A DNA stretch of 64,000 bases from DATKNA01 sp963755755 (GTDB lineage Bacteria; Actinomycetota; Actinomycetes; Actinomycetales; Kineosporiaceae), in contig CAVWLJ010000006.1 of the NCBI GenBank assembly GCA_963755755.1, positions 62,001 to 126,000 on the forward strand, read 5' to 3'. Position numbers and translations under genes: made by a program. Shown one piece after another: positions 27,524 through 36,640 of the stretch; positions within the stretch are counted from its first letter, which is position 1; each line of letters begins with the position of its first letter. The notes beneath the pieces are model-generated. The model was not told the DNA's origin. It worked only from the letters and a program-made list of their open reading frames with translations, and did no database searches.

Positions 27524-27712
27524 ATGGCCGAGCAGACCGCCGTCCAGTCCGAGCAGCAGCCGGGCACGCAGCCGGACGTCGTCGGGCGGCGGCGTTGGCT
27601 GATCCTCGGAGCCCTGCTGCTCGGCATGCTCCTGGCCGCGCTCGACCAGACCATCGTCTCGACCGCTCTCCCGACCATCGTCGCCGACCTCGGCGGCCTG
27701 CAGCACCTCTGA
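27524..27712 (+). pseudogene. N-terminal stub of a DHA2-family MFS drug transporter
   Basis: ATG 27524 begins MAEQTAVQ. It continues to the hallmark first helix of 14-TM DHA2 exporters (ILGALLLGMLLAALDQTIVSTALPTIVADLGG; key core LAALDQTIVSTALP). It stops after 62 codons at a TGA directly following GGLQHL, where intact relatives continue into helix 2. Downstream in another frame is an unrelated tail (LIRQLAHDLLADDDRM to a stop at 27792), which suggests an internal deletion joined the 5' end of a transporter gene to the 3' end of another gene. It is not functional as an exporter. Confidence 0.75.
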
Positions 27713-27793
27713 TCCGGCAGCTCGCGCACGACCTGCTCGCCGACGACGACCGGATGCTGCGCGACGCGGCGCCCGCGGCGGCACACGCGTAGG

Positions 27794-28999
27794 TCAGGCC
27801 GTGGGGCCGCGCGCGGCCATCCGGCGCGCCGGCGGCCGGGCGGCCAGACCGGCCGCGGCGACCAGCACGGCGGCGATCCCGACGGCGAAGGCCGAGCCCG
27901 GCCGGCTCTGCCGAGCGAGGACGCCGGCGAGCGCGGCGCCCGCCGAACTCCCCAGCAGGAACGCCGTGATGATCCAGCCGAAGGCCTCGGCCGCCGTGCC
28001 GGCCGGAGCGAGCCGGTCGACCTCGAGGTAGCAGGCGGTCAGCAGCGCCGGCAGCGGCAGTCCGCTGACGAGCGCGGCGGCGACGAGCCCGGCGTCCGCG
28101 TCGGTCACGGCCGGCACGACGGCCAGCGGCACGTACGCCGCGGCCAGGACCGCGACCAGCAGCGGCAACCGGAGCGCCACCGGCACCCGCCGCGGGACGA
28201 GCCCCGGCCGCAGCGCGACCGCGACGCCGCCGGCGAGCGCCCCGAGCCCGTTCGCCCCGACGAGGAGCGCGCCGAGCCCCGCCGTCCCCCGCGCCTCGCC
28301 GTACGCCGTGGCGACGACGGGCAGCGCGCCGACCAGCGCACCGACGACGACGATGCCGCCGTAGAGCGCGGCGAGCGCCGGCGCGCGGAGCGGACCCGCC
28401 CAGTGCCGGACGTGGACCTCGGCCGGCCGGCGTCGGCGGACGACACCCAGTGCCGTCGTCCAGAGCGTGCCCGCGAGCACGAGGGCGGCGGCGACGAGGA
28501 GCCCGCCGTCCGGCCGGGCGAGGACGGCCGCGGCGACCAGCAGCGGGCCGACGACGAAGATGACCTCCTGGAGAGCCGCGTCGAGGGCGTAGGCCCGCTC
28601 CAGCTGATCGGGCTCCACGAGCGACGGCCAGAGCATCCGCAGCGCGGGCTCCAGCGGCGGCGTCGCGAGCCCGGCGAGCGCGGCGACGACGACGGCCCCG
28701 GTCGCGCCCTGCCCGAGGAACGCCAGGCAGCCGAGCGCGAGCGCAGCCACGACCCCGCTGGCCAGGAGCACCGGCGCCGGCCCGCGCCGGTCGGCGCCGC
28801 GCCCGAGCACGGGCGTGCCCACGGCGAGGCCCAGGGACCACGCAGCGGCCAGCCATCCGGCGGACGCGAAGTCCAGGCCGCTGCCCCGCGCGAAGAGAAC
28901 GAGCGCGAGCGGGATCATGCCCAGCGGCAGCCGCCCGAGGGTGGCGGCGGCCAGGAGTGGGGCGACGTCAGGACGGCGGAGCAGGGCGAGCAGGTGCAC
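27794..28999 (-). CDS. MFS transporter
   Basis: 401 residues and intact, about 12 membrane helices. Major facilitator fold: the helix 2-3 loop LGRGADRRGPAPVLLAS is the MFS motif A, and a second half with SSAGAALAGVLARQ follows. GTG 28999 has GGAGGT five bases upstream, an ideal site. It is probably a proton-coupled exporter of small molecules; the substrate is unknown. Confidence 0.85.
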   Translation of the reverse strand: MHLLALLRRPDVAPLLAAATLGRLPLGMIPLALVLFARGSGLDFASAGWLAAAWSLGLAVGTPVLGRGADRRGPAPVLLASGVVAALALGCLAFLGQGATGAVVVAALAGLATPPLEPALRMLWPSLVEPDQLERAYALDAALQEVIFVVGPLLVAAAVLARPDGGLLVAAALVLAGTLWTTALGVVRRRRPAEVHVRHWAGPLRAPALAALYGGIVVVGALVGALPVVATAYGEARGTAGLGALLVGANGLGALAGGVAVALRPGLVPRRVPVALRLPLLVAVLAAAYVPLAVVPAVTDADAGLVAAALVSGLPLPALLTACYLEVDRLAPAGTAAEAFGWIITAFLLGSSAGAALAGVLARQSRPGSAFAVGIAAVLVAAAGLAARPPARRMAARGPTA

Positions 29000-29147
29000 G
29001 GCGGACCTCCGGAACGGCGGGACGGGGCGACGGAGCACCTCGTGGGCCGTAGAAGTCCGAGCGGTCGCAGCTGTCCCCGTACAGGCGGAGGGAACGACCG
29101 GAGCTGTGCACGCGCTCACTGTCGCACGTGCCGGGCAGACTGACGCC

Positions 29148-29741
29148 GTGCCTGCGCCCAGCGACCTGCCCGTCCTCGCCTTTCCCACCGCCGCGGAGTT
29201 CGAGCAGTGGCTGGAGCGCGAGCACGCGACCGCCGCCGGGGTGTGGCTCCGCTTCCCGCGCAAGGGCACCGCGGTCCCGTCGCTCACCTACGAGGAGGCG
29301 GTGCACGTCGCGCTGTGCTTCGGGTGGATCGACGGGCAGGCCCGCTCCCTGGACGAGACGGCGTGGCTGCAGCGGTACACCCCGCGGCGCCGGCGCAGCA
29401 TCTGGTCGCAGATCAACCGGGAGCGGGTCGCGCGGCTCGTCGAGCAGGGCCGGATGCGGCCGGCGGGCCTGGCCGAGGTCGAGCGGGCGAAGGCCGACGG
29501 CCGGTGGGACGCCGCCTACGCGCCCCCGAGCACCGCCACCGTGCCGCCGGAACTGGCGACGGCGCTGGAGGCGTCCCCCGCCGCGGCGGAGGCCTTCGCC
29601 GCGCTCGACAGCCGCAACCGGTACGCGATCCTGCACCGCCTCGCGACGGCGAAGAAGCCGGAGACCCGGGCCCGGCGGGTCGCGACCTTCGTCGGGATGC
29701 TCGAGCGGGGCGAGCTCCTCTACCCGAGGGGAGAGGCGTAG
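29148..29741 (+). CDS. YdeI/OmpD-associated family protein
   Basis: 197 residues. The N-terminal region LAFPTAAEFEQWLEREH, then VHVALCFGWIDGQARSLDE and QRYTPRRRRSIWSQINRERV, are the diagnostic stretches of the YdeI/OmpD-associated (DUF1905-linked, bacteriocin-protection-like) family. Residues ~140-195 form the C-terminal helical repeat. Soluble; exact function unknown. GTG 29148 gives the family start. The stop is four bases from the convergent methyltransferase stop. Confidence 0.85.
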   Translation: MPAPSDLPVLAFPTAAEFEQWLEREHATAAGVWLRFPRKGTAVPSLTYEEAVHVALCFGWIDGQARSLDETAWLQRYTPRRRRSIWSQINRERVARLVEQGRMRPAGLAEVERAKADGRWDAAYAPPSTATVPPELATALEASPAAAEAFAALDSRNRYAILHRLATAKKPETRARRVATFVGMLERGELLYPRGEA

Positions 29742-29744
29742 CCG

Positions 29745-30479
29745 TCAGGAGTGTGGCGACCGGGTCGCGCGGATCCCCAGAAGAACGGGCACCTCGGCGT
29801 AGACCGGCTGGTCCTGCGCGTAGGCGCCGACCGCCCGGGGCTCGGCGAACCGCTCGAGCGTGAGGCCCGCGGCGAGGAAGGCGTTGAGGTACGTCGCGAG
29901 GGTGCGGCTCCAGTGCCCGACGCGCCGGACGCCGTCGGGGTTCGGCGACCGCCAGAACCCCTCGGTCAGGTAGCGGCGGACGACGCGCGTCGGCGTCCCG
30001 TCGTCGTCCACCGCCGTCGACGCGAACGGGGCGAGGAAGCAGGGGTGGCTGATCACGGCGGCGAACACGCCGCCCGGCGCGAGGACGCGCGCCACCGCGT
30101 GCAGGGTCGCGTCGAGGTCCGGGATGTCCATGAGGGCGAGCTGGCAGGTGACGACGTCGGCGCTGGCGTCGGGCACGCCGGCCAGCCGCTGCGCGTCGCC
30201 GTGCAGGTAGGTGATGCCCAGCGGGTCGGCCCTCTCCTCGGCGCGGGCGGCGGCCAGCAGCGCCTCGGTGAGGTCGACGCCGACGACGCGGGCGGCACCC
30301 GCCCGGGCCAGGGCGCGGCTGGCGATCCCCTGACCGCAGGCGACGTCGAGGACGCGCCGGCCGGTGACGTCGCTCGCGAGCTCGAGCGTGGTCCGCACCG
30401 CGAGCCCGTGGGGAGTGCGCCCGGAGCGGACGACGCCGACGTACCAGGAGGCGATGTCGCTCCAGCCCGGTCCGCTCAT
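29745..30479 (-). CDS. class I SAM-dependent methyltransferase
   Basis: 244 residues and intact. SAM motif I is RVLDVACGQGIASRALARAG and motif II VVGVDLTEAL; VLAPGGVFAAVISHPCF follows. It resembles UbiE/Coq5-like or natural-product methyltransferases, with no defined substrate. It is divergent from the GH13 gene, 49 bases apart, so the two share a promoter region. Confidence 0.88.
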   Translation of the reverse strand: MSGPGWSDIASWYVGVVRSGRTPHGLAVRTTLELASDVTGRRVLDVACGQGIASRALARAGAARVVGVDLTEALLAAARAEERADPLGITYLHGDAQRLAGVPDASADVVTCQLALMDIPDLDATLHAVARVLAPGGVFAAVISHPCFLAPFASTAVDDDGTPTRVVRRYLTEGFWRSPNPDGVRRVGHWSRTLATYLNAFLAAGLTLERFAEPRAVGAYAQDQPVYAEVPVLLGIRATRSPHS

Positions 30480-30528
30480 CGTCCGTCTCCCCTCGTGGCC
30501 TCCGCCCCCGCCGATAGGGTCGACCGTC

Positions 30529-32214
30529 GTGACGACCACGGGGCAGCAGCCAGCGATCGACGAGCATCGGCGCGAGGGCGTCGCATGGTGGCGCGAGGCC
30601 GTCACCTATCAGCTCTACATCCGCAGCTTCGCCGACGCGAACGGCGACGGGCTCGGCGACCTCGCCGGGATCCGCCGGCGGCTGCCGTACATCGCCTCGC
30701 TGGGCGTCGACGCGGTCTGGGTCAACCCGTGGTACCCGTCACCGCAGGCGGACGGCGGGTACGACGTCGCGGACTACCGCGACATCCACCCGCCGTTCGG
30801 CACGCTGGGCGAGGCCGAGGCGCTGATCCGGGAGGCGCACGACGTCGGGCTGCGCGTGATCCTCGACATCGTCCCGAACCACACCTCGGACGAGCACGCC
30901 TGGTTCAGGGCGGCGCTCGCCGCCGGCCCCGGTTCGCCGGAGCGCGAGCGTTACGTCTTCCGGCCCGGGCAGGGTCCGAACGGCGACACCCCGCCGAACG
31001 ACTGGCGGGCGGTGTTCGGCGGGTCGGCCTGGCAGCGCGTGACCGAGGCGGACGGCCGGCCCGGCGAGTGGTACCTGCACCTGTTCGACCCCAAGCAGCC
31101 CGACCTCAACTGGGACAACCCCGCGGTCCGGGCCGAGTTCCTGGACATCCTGCGGTTCTGGTTCGACCGTGGCGCGGACGGCTTCCGGATCGACGTCGCG
31201 CACGGCCTGATCAAGCAGAAGAACCTGCCGGACGTCGGGCACGACGCGGAGCACGTGCTCACGCCGCCGGACCGCGCGGACCACCCGCACTGGGACCGGC
31301 CCGAGGTGCACGACATCTACCGGGAGTGGCGCGAGCTCGCCGACTCCTACGACCCGCCCCGCGTCTTCGTGGCGGAGGCGTGGGTGTCGAGCCCGGAGCG
31401 GCTCGCCGCGTACCTGCGCCCCGACGAGCTGCACACCGCGTTCGACTTCGACTTCGTCCGGGCCCCCTGGAGCGCCGGTGAGCTGCGGCGCACGGCGTCG
31501 TCCAGCCTGACCGCGCACGAGGCCGTCGGAGCGCCGGTGATGTGGGTGCTGTCGAACCACGACATCGTCCGGCACGTCTCCCGCCTCGGCCGGACCGGTC
31601 CGGGGGTGGCCGGCCGCAACCCCCTGAACGTGGGCCACGGCCCGGTGGACGTCGAGCTCGGCCGCCGCCGGGCCCGCGCCGCGCTTCTGCTCGAGCTGGC
31701 GCTGCCCGGCGGCGTCTACCTGTACCAGGGCGAGGAGCTGGGCCTGGAGGAGGTCGAGGACCTGCCCGAGGAGGTGCTCCAGGACCCGACCTGGAAGCGG
31801 TCCGGCCACACCGAGCGCGGGCGCGACGGCTGCCGGGTGCCGCTGCCGTGGGCGCGCTCCGGGCCCTCGCTCGGGTTCGGGGCCGCCGAGCCCTGGCTCC
31901 CGCAGCCGGCGTCCTGGGCGGCGTTGTCGGTCGAGGCGCAGGAGGCGGACCCGGGCTCGATGCTCGCCCTCTACCGCCGGGCGCTGCAGCTGCGGCACGA
32001 GCTGCCCGCCCTCGGCGCGGGCTCCGGTGGCGACGTCACGTGGCTCGACCTGCGCGACGACGTCGTCGCGTTCCGCCGCGAACCCGGCTTCACCTGCGTG
32101 GTGAACACGGGGTCCGTGCCGGCCGCGCTGCCGGACGGGGACGTGCTGCTCGCGAGCGGTCCGGTCACCGACGGCCGGCTGCCGGCGGACACCGCGGCGT
32201 GGCTGATCCGCTAG
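30529..32214 (+). CDS. GH13 alpha-glucosidase / alpha-amylase family enzyme
   Basis: 561 residues and intact. Glycoside hydrolase family 13, oligo-1,6-glucosidase/alpha-glucosidase type. Catalytic residues are the nucleophile Asp222 (GFRIDVAHG), the acid Glu283 (FVAEAWV), and Asp345 in the LSNHD motif. VILDIVPNHTSDEHAWF and the N-terminal YQLYIRSFADANGDGLGDL confirm the subfamily. No signal peptide, so it acts on imported malto- or isomalto-oligosaccharides. Start GTG 30529 precedes the (beta/alpha)8 barrel. Its stop overlaps the stop of azoR in the shared CTAG. Confidence 0.92.
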   Translation: MTTTGQQPAIDEHRREGVAWWREAVTYQLYIRSFADANGDGLGDLAGIRRRLPYIASLGVDAVWVNPWYPSPQADGGYDVADYRDIHPPFGTLGEAEALIREAHDVGLRVILDIVPNHTSDEHAWFRAALAAGPGSPERERYVFRPGQGPNGDTPPNDWRAVFGGSAWQRVTEADGRPGEWYLHLFDPKQPDLNWDNPAVRAEFLDILRFWFDRGADGFRIDVAHGLIKQKNLPDVGHDAEHVLTPPDRADHPHWDRPEVHDIYREWRELADSYDPPRVFVAEAWVSSPERLAAYLRPDELHTAFDFDFVRAPWSAGELRRTASSSLTAHEAVGAPVMWVLSNHDIVRHVSRLGRTGPGVAGRNPLNVGHGPVDVELGRRRARAALLLELALPGGVYLYQGEELGLEEVEDLPEEVLQDPTWKRSGHTERGRDGCRVPLPWARSGPSLGFGAAEPWLPQPASWAALSVEAQEADPGSMLALYRRALQLRHELPALGAGSGGDVTWLDLRDDVVAFRREPGFTCVVNTGSVPAALPDGDVLLASGPVTDGRLPADTAAWLIR

Positions 32215-32865
32215 CCGGCGTGGGCGGGACGGCGGCCGAGAAAGAGCCCGTGCTCGCGGGCGACCTTCTCGGACTGCTCCCGCAGCGTGGCCGCGAGATC
32301 GGCGAACTGGTCGAGAGCCGGGTTGACGCCGACGAGGGTGAACTCGGTCTCGACGACGGCGAGGTCCAGGCCCCAGACGTCCTCGAGGATGCGGCGCATC
32401 CACGGGGTGGCGTGGTCCCAGCCCTCGCGCGGGGTGCCGGGCTGGTAGTTGCCGCCCCGCACGACGACCAGCTCGGCCGGCTTGCCCTGCAGCGTGGTCG
32501 TGCCCGGCTTCATGCGCGGGTCGGTGATGACGAGGTCGACGTAGGCCTTGAAGTGCTGCGACACGCCGAAGTTGAACAGCGGGACCGCGAACAGCAGCGC
32601 GTCGGCCGCGACGAGCTCGTCGACGAGCGTGGCGGCGAGGGCGAGGGCCTCGCGCTGCTCCGGCGTCCGCTGCTCGTCCGGCAGCCAGGAGCCGCGCGAC
32701 GGCGGCGGGCCAGGCGGTGGCGGGCACCGGGTCGGCGCCGAGGTGGCGGCGGACGACGGTGGCGCCGGGATGCGCCTCGAGCCAGGCCTGCTCGACGATG
32801 TCGGCGATGGCGCGGCTGTGCGAGCCCTCGGTGCGGAAGCTGGCGTCGAGACGGAACAGCGACAT
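32211..32865 (-). CDS. azoR: FMN-dependent NADH-azoreductase, one frameshift
   Basis: About 217 residues. Flavodoxin-like fold with MSLFRLDASFRTEGSHSRAI at the N-terminus, FAVPLFNFGVSQHFKAYVDL (FMN-binding core) and VVVRGGNYQPGTP. One frame change near 32699 (an extra base between ATAWPAAVA and GSWLPDEQ) separates residues 1-56 from the rest. It would reduce azo or quinone compounds with NADH in the cytoplasm. Divergent from an HxlR-type regulator, the common arrangement for quinone- or azo-responsive pairs. Confidence 0.9.
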
Positions 32866-32892
32866 ACTCGTCCGACTCCTTCGTCCGAGGCT

Positions 32893-32909
32893 ACTAGCTT
32901 TCTGCTAGT
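32893..32909. promoter_or_regulatory. palindromic operator candidate between azoR and hxlR
   Basis: ACTAGC-TTTCT-GCTAGT is a perfect 6-bp inverted repeat with a 5-base spacer in the 77-base divergent region. CTGCT and AGCAG arms overlap its right side. A -10-like TAGACT lies at 32930-32935, eight bases before the ATG of the regulator, which would allow a leaderless transcript. The site is the likely binding site of the adjacent HxlR protein (inference). Confidence 0.6.
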
Positions 32910-32942
32910 TGCTGCTCGGAGCGTAGCAGTAGACTCGTCGGC

Positions 32943-33293
32943 ATGAAGCAGGTCCGGGCCGTCGAAGCGCGTGAGCAGGATCACGCGCTGTGCGACGCCG
33001 GGCTGACGCGGGTGTTCGACGTGCTCGGCAAGCGGTGGAACGGGGTCATCCTCGGGTCGCTCGCGACCGGACCGGTGTCGTTCTCACGGCTGGCCCGGGG
33101 CGTCGGGGGCATCAGCGATTCGGTGCTGTCGGAGCGGCTCAGCGGCCTCGCCGCGATGGGGCTGGTCGAGCGGACCGTCGACGAGGGCCCCCCGGTGTCG
33201 GTGACCTACCGCCTGACGGACGCGGGTCGCGCCCTGCTCCCCGCCCTCGCCGAGCTCAAGGCCTGGGCGAGCGAATATCTCCCGGAGCCCTGA
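32943..33293 (+). CDS. HxlR family winged-helix transcriptional regulator
   Basis: 116 residues and intact. HxlR-type winged helix: ALCDAGLTRVFDVLGKRWNG with the conserved Cys at residue 17, then ARGVGGISDSVLSERLSGLA (recognition helix) and YRLTDAGRALLPAL (wing and dimer helix). The Cys could sense electrophiles or quinones, as in YodB/HypR. Divergent from azoR, its presumed target. ATG 32943 is preceded by a -10-like element. Confidence 0.92.
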   Translation: MKQVRAVEAREQDHALCDAGLTRVFDVLGKRWNGVILGSLATGPVSFSRLARGVGGISDSVLSERLSGLAAMGLVERTVDEGPPVSVTYRLTDAGRALLPALAELKAWASEYLPEP

Positions 33294-33302
33294 CCCTCTC
33301 GC

Positions 33303-34394
33303 CTAGGTCTGGGTGGCGGCCTTGTCGACGACGCCGGCGGCGTCGAAGGTCGCCATGTCCCGCAGCGCGGCGGCGGCGGCCTGGACGAGCGGAACGGCGA
33401 GGACGGCGCCGGTGCCCTCGCCGAGGCGGAGGTCGAGGTCGACGAGCGGACGCAGGCCCAGGGCCCGCAGCGCGTGGGCGTGGCCGGGCTCGGCGGAGCG
33501 GTGACCGGCGAGGCAGAACTGCACCGCCGCGGGTGCGAGCGCGGACGCGACGAGCGCGGCGGCACCGGCGATGACCCCGTCGAGCACGACGGGCACCCGG
33601 CGGGCGGCCGCGGCGAGGACGTACCCGGCGAGGGCGGCGTGCTCCAGGCCGCCGACGGCCGCGAGCGCGCCGAGCGGGTCGGCGGAGGCGGCGTCGGGCG
33701 TCAATCCGTGTCGCGACAGGCCCCGGCGCACGACCTCGACCTTCCGCGCGAGCGTCGCGTCGTCGACGCCGGTGCCGCGGCCGGTGACGTCGTCCGCCGT
33801 GGCCCCCGTGAAGGCGGCGATCAGGGCGGCGGAGGCGGTCGTGTTGGCGATGCCCATGTCCCCGGTGAGCAGCAGGTCGGCACCCTCGTCGACGAGACGG
33901 TCCGCGACGCTGACGCCGACGGCGATCGCCGCCCGCGTCTCGTCGCGCGTGAGGGCGGGTTCGACGGTGAAGTCGCGGGTGCCTGCCCGCACTCGGCGCT
34001 CGATGAGGCCCGGGGCCGAGTCGAGCGGAGTGGCGACGCCGACGTCGACGACGACCACCCGCACCCCGAGCTGCCGGGCGAAGGCGTTGACGGCGGCGCC
34101 GCCCGCGACGAAGTTCGCCACCATCTGGGCCGTGACCTCCTGGGGCCACGGGGTGACGCCCTGGGCGTGGACGCCGTGGTCGGCGGCGAACACCGCGACG
34201 GCCGGCGACGCGGGCACCGGCGGCGGGCACGACCCGCTGATCGCGGCCAGCCGGACGGCCACGTCCTCGAGGGCGCCGAGCGCGCCGCGCGGCTTCGTCA
34301 GCGCGTCCTCCCGGGCGCGAGCCTGGGCCGCGGCCTCCGCGTCGACGGGGCGGATGGCGGCGAGGACCCGGTCGAGGTCCTGGGGGGTCGGCAC
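33303..34394 (-). CDS. cobT: nicotinate-nucleotide--dimethylbenzimidazole phosphoribosyltransferase
   Basis: 363 residues and intact, the usual CobT length. It makes alpha-ribazole phosphate for the lower ligand of cobalamin. Core motifs are VFAADHGVHAQGVTPWP, LLLTGDMGIANTTASAAL, and the C-terminal LRLGEGTGAVLAVPLVQAA with the catalytic Glu. GTG start at 34394. It lies downstream of the DUF3224 gene and one gene away from cobD, so both belong to late cobalamin assembly. Confidence 0.95.
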   Translation of the reverse strand: MPTPQDLDRVLAAIRPVDAEAAAQARAREDALTKPRGALGALEDVAVRLAAISGSCPPPVPASPAVAVFAADHGVHAQGVTPWPQEVTAQMVANFVAGGAAVNAFARQLGVRVVVVDVGVATPLDSAPGLIERRVRAGTRDFTVEPALTRDETRAAIAVGVSVADRLVDEGADLLLTGDMGIANTTASAALIAAFTGATADDVTGRGTGVDDATLARKVEVVRRGLSRHGLTPDAASADPLGALAAVGGLEHAALAGYVLAAAARRVPVVLDGVIAGAAALVASALAPAAVQFCLAGHRSAEPGHAHALRALGLRPLVDLDLRLGEGTGAVLAVPLVQAAAAALRDMATFDAAGVVDKAATQT

Positions 34395-34441
34395 GTCAGG
34401 ACCCTACGGGAGCGTGCCGGATCAGCTCGGACCAGATCTGA

Positions 34442-34849
34442 TCAGGGAAGGTCGTAGTCGAGCCAGAACCGGTGCGTGCCGTCGGCGTCGGCGGCCAGGC
34501 CCCCGCCACCCGTGATCCCGGCGAGGGCGCCGGTGCCCGAGTTCGGGACGACGAGGAAGAACTCGTGGGACCGGTCGTTCCCGGCCGTCGTGGCCGAGTG
34601 GACGAACGCGAAGGAGCCCGTGCGCCCCGCCACGGAGCCGTCGAAGTTCTCCAGCGCCACATAGGTGCCTGTGCCGCTGCCAGGGTCGAAGGCCGAGGTG
34701 AAGATCGTCGCCGACCGGCCCTGGACGTCGCCCTGGTACGTCTTCTCCATCGTCGCGACGCCGACCGGCAGGGCCGTCTCGATCGCGGGATCCGGCGTGA
34801 CGTCGGTCGGCGTGAAGCGGACCACGGAGAACGTTGCCTCTGCTCGCAT
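34442..34849 (-). CDS. DUF3224 domain protein
   Basis: 135 residues. The DUF3224 pattern (MEKTYQGDVQGRSATIFTSAF, AFVHSATTAGNDRSHEFFLVVPNSGTGALAGITG; each a conserved block) fills the protein. A beta-rich lipocalin-like barrel is expected (allene-oxide-cyclase-like family). The function is unknown. It sits between cobD and cobT with 55- and 47-base gaps and has no known link to cobalamin. Confidence 0.88.
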   Translation of the reverse strand: MRAEATFSVVRFTPTDVTPDPAIETALPVGVATMEKTYQGDVQGRSATIFTSAFDPGSGTGTYVALENFDGSVAGRTGSFAFVHSATTAGNDRSHEFFLVVPNSGTGALAGITGGGGLAADADGTHRFWLDYDLP

Positions 34850-34904
34850 GGGGCGACGGTAGCGACCGCGGAGTAGGCGGGGTCTTGAAGGATCGCGACG
34901 TCGG

Positions 34905-35861
34905 TCAGCGACGGCGTCCGACGATCAACGCGCCCCCGACGGCGACCACCGCTCCCCCGGCGCCGACGACCCGCCCGAGCCGGACGGCCCGCCGCACGTC
35001 CTCCGCCTGGGGGGCCCTCCCCCCCTCCCCCAGCCCCGGTCGCTGCTCGACGTGACCGGCGTACACGTTCTCGCCACCGAGGCGGACGCCGAGGGCGCCG
35101 GCGGCCGCGGCCTCGGGCCGGCCGGCGTTCGGGCTCGGGTGGCGGGCACCGTCCCGGCGCAGCACCCGCCACGACTCCGCCGACGAGCCGCCGACGGAAG
35201 GCGCCGCGAGCACCGTCAGCAGGCCGGTGACCCGGGCCGGCACGTAGTTCGCGAGGTCGTCGAGCCGCGCCGCCACCCGGCCGAACCGCAGGTACCGCGG
35301 CGACCGGTAGCCGACCATCGCGTCGAGCGTGTTCACGGCGCGGTACGCGAGCAGCGCCGGAACGCCACCGACGGCCCCCCACAGCAGCGGAGCGACGACC
35401 GCGTCCGAGGTGTTCTCGGCCAGCGACTCGACCGTCGCCCGGGCTAGGCCGCCCGCGTCGAGGGCCGCCGCGTCCCGGGCGCACAGGTGCGGAAGCCTGG
35501 CCCGGGCACCCTCGAGGTCCTCGGCCTCGAGGAGGCGGGCCATGACGTCGCCCTCATGCGCGAGGCTGGCCCCGCCGAGTACCGCCCAGGTGGCGGCCGC
35601 CGTGGCCAGCAGGCCGACGACCGGCCGCCGCCGGCCGAGGCGCTCGACGGCCAACCCGCCGACGACTGGCCCGGTCAACGCCAGCACGACGAGGGCCGCT
35701 CCAGGAGCCACGGCGTCCGCGTAGAGCCGTCGCTCCAACCAGGTCGCGAGACGCCCGAAGCCGGCGACGGGGTGCCCGCGGGCCGGGTCGCCCAGGACGG
35801 CGTCGGCGACGACGCCCAGGGCGAGACCGGCGGCGCGGACGACGGCAGGGCTCGGCGGCAC
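34905..35861 (-). CDS. cobD: adenosylcobinamide-phosphate synthase (CobD/CbiB)
   Basis: 318 residues with about four membrane helices. It attaches the aminopropanol arm to adenosylcobyric acid at the membrane. Diagnostic stretches are DAVLGDPARGHPVAGFGR, TVESLAENTSDAVVAPLLW, ANYVPARVTGLL and HPSPNAGRPEAAAAGALGVRLGGENVYAG (family C-terminal motif; core NAGRPEAAAAGALGVRLGG). GTG 35861 gives the family start. The frame is open upstream and continuous with the SSB-like gene (see findings). Confidence 0.93.
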   Translation of the reverse strand: MPPSPAVVRAAGLALGVVADAVLGDPARGHPVAGFGRLATWLERRLYADAVAPGAALVVLALTGPVVGGLAVERLGRRRPVVGLLATAAATWAVLGGASLAHEGDVMARLLEAEDLEGARARLPHLCARDAAALDAGGLARATVESLAENTSDAVVAPLLWGAVGGVPALLAYRAVNTLDAMVGYRSPRYLRFGRVAARLDDLANYVPARVTGLLTVLAAPSVGGSSAESWRVLRRDGARHPSPNAGRPEAAAAGALGVRLGGENVYAGHVEQRPGLGEGGRAPQAEDVRRAVRLGRVVGAGGAVVAVGGALIVGRRR

Positions 35862-35884
35862 GGGCCGATCCTGCCGCACCCGCC

Positions 35885-36509
35885 TCAGGCCGAGCGGCCG
35901 AGCGACGAGCACCCGTTCGGGGTCGCCCTCCACGTCCTCCGGATCCTCGACGCTGTCGGCGTCCGCCAGGTCGTCGTCGAGCTCGTCGAACTCGTCGTCG
36001 GCCTCCGGCAACGCCGCTCCCACCGCGACGCGGCTCGCGTCGTCGCTCTCGGCGTCCGTACCGGGAGCACCCGGCGGAACGCCGATGATCTCGCCGGTGT
36101 CCTGGTCGATCGTGGGCACGTCGGTCAGCGTCCGCTGGTCCACCGCTCGGCGCTTGCGGGTGAACGCCGAGACCCCGAAGGTGAGGTCGTGCCCGAGCGA
36201 CTCGGCGTCGAGGGACAGATCGCTGCGGACCACGCCGTCGGCGCCCTTCCACTGCTCGGTGTGCAGCCGGCCCCACGCCAGCACGCGGTCGCGCTTGCGC
36301 ACGCACCGGGACGCGTTGTCGGCCAGCTCCCGCCAGCAGGTCACCCTGACCCAGAGCGTGTGCCCGTCGACCCAGGCCCGGGTCTGGCCGTCGAAGCGCC
36401 GGCTCGTCGACGCCACCCGGAAGCTCATGACCTGGCGACCGTCGTCGAGCGTGCGCACCTGCGGGTCCGTGGCGACGATGCCGGCCACGGCCACGTACGT
36501 CTCTCGCAT
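35885..36509 (-). CDS. single-stranded DNA-binding protein-like (OB fold)
   Basis: About 200 residues. ATG 36509 has a perfect ribosome site (AGGAGGAGC). The N-terminal OB fold (residues ~1-105) includes YVAVAGIVATDPQVR, MSFRVASTSRRFD, LWVRVTCWRELADNASR and DRVLAWGRL. An acidic tail follows (DDEFDELDDDLADADSVEDP). It is an SSB paralogue, common in actinobacteria beside the primary ssb. The tail lacks a stop in its own frame and runs into cobD. The nearest stop, TGA at 35885-35887, lies in the adjacent frame and is used as the end here on the assumption of one sequence indel. Confidence 0.85.
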
Positions 36510-36640
36510 TGCTCCTCCTGCGTTGCCCGGCCCCTCGCCGGGGTGCAGCAGCAGCATCGACGTCGAACGGGGTCGGCCGCCGCCCCCGCGCGACCGGCTG
36601 TGGACGACGGGACGACGCCTCCGCGCCTGTGGACGACCGA

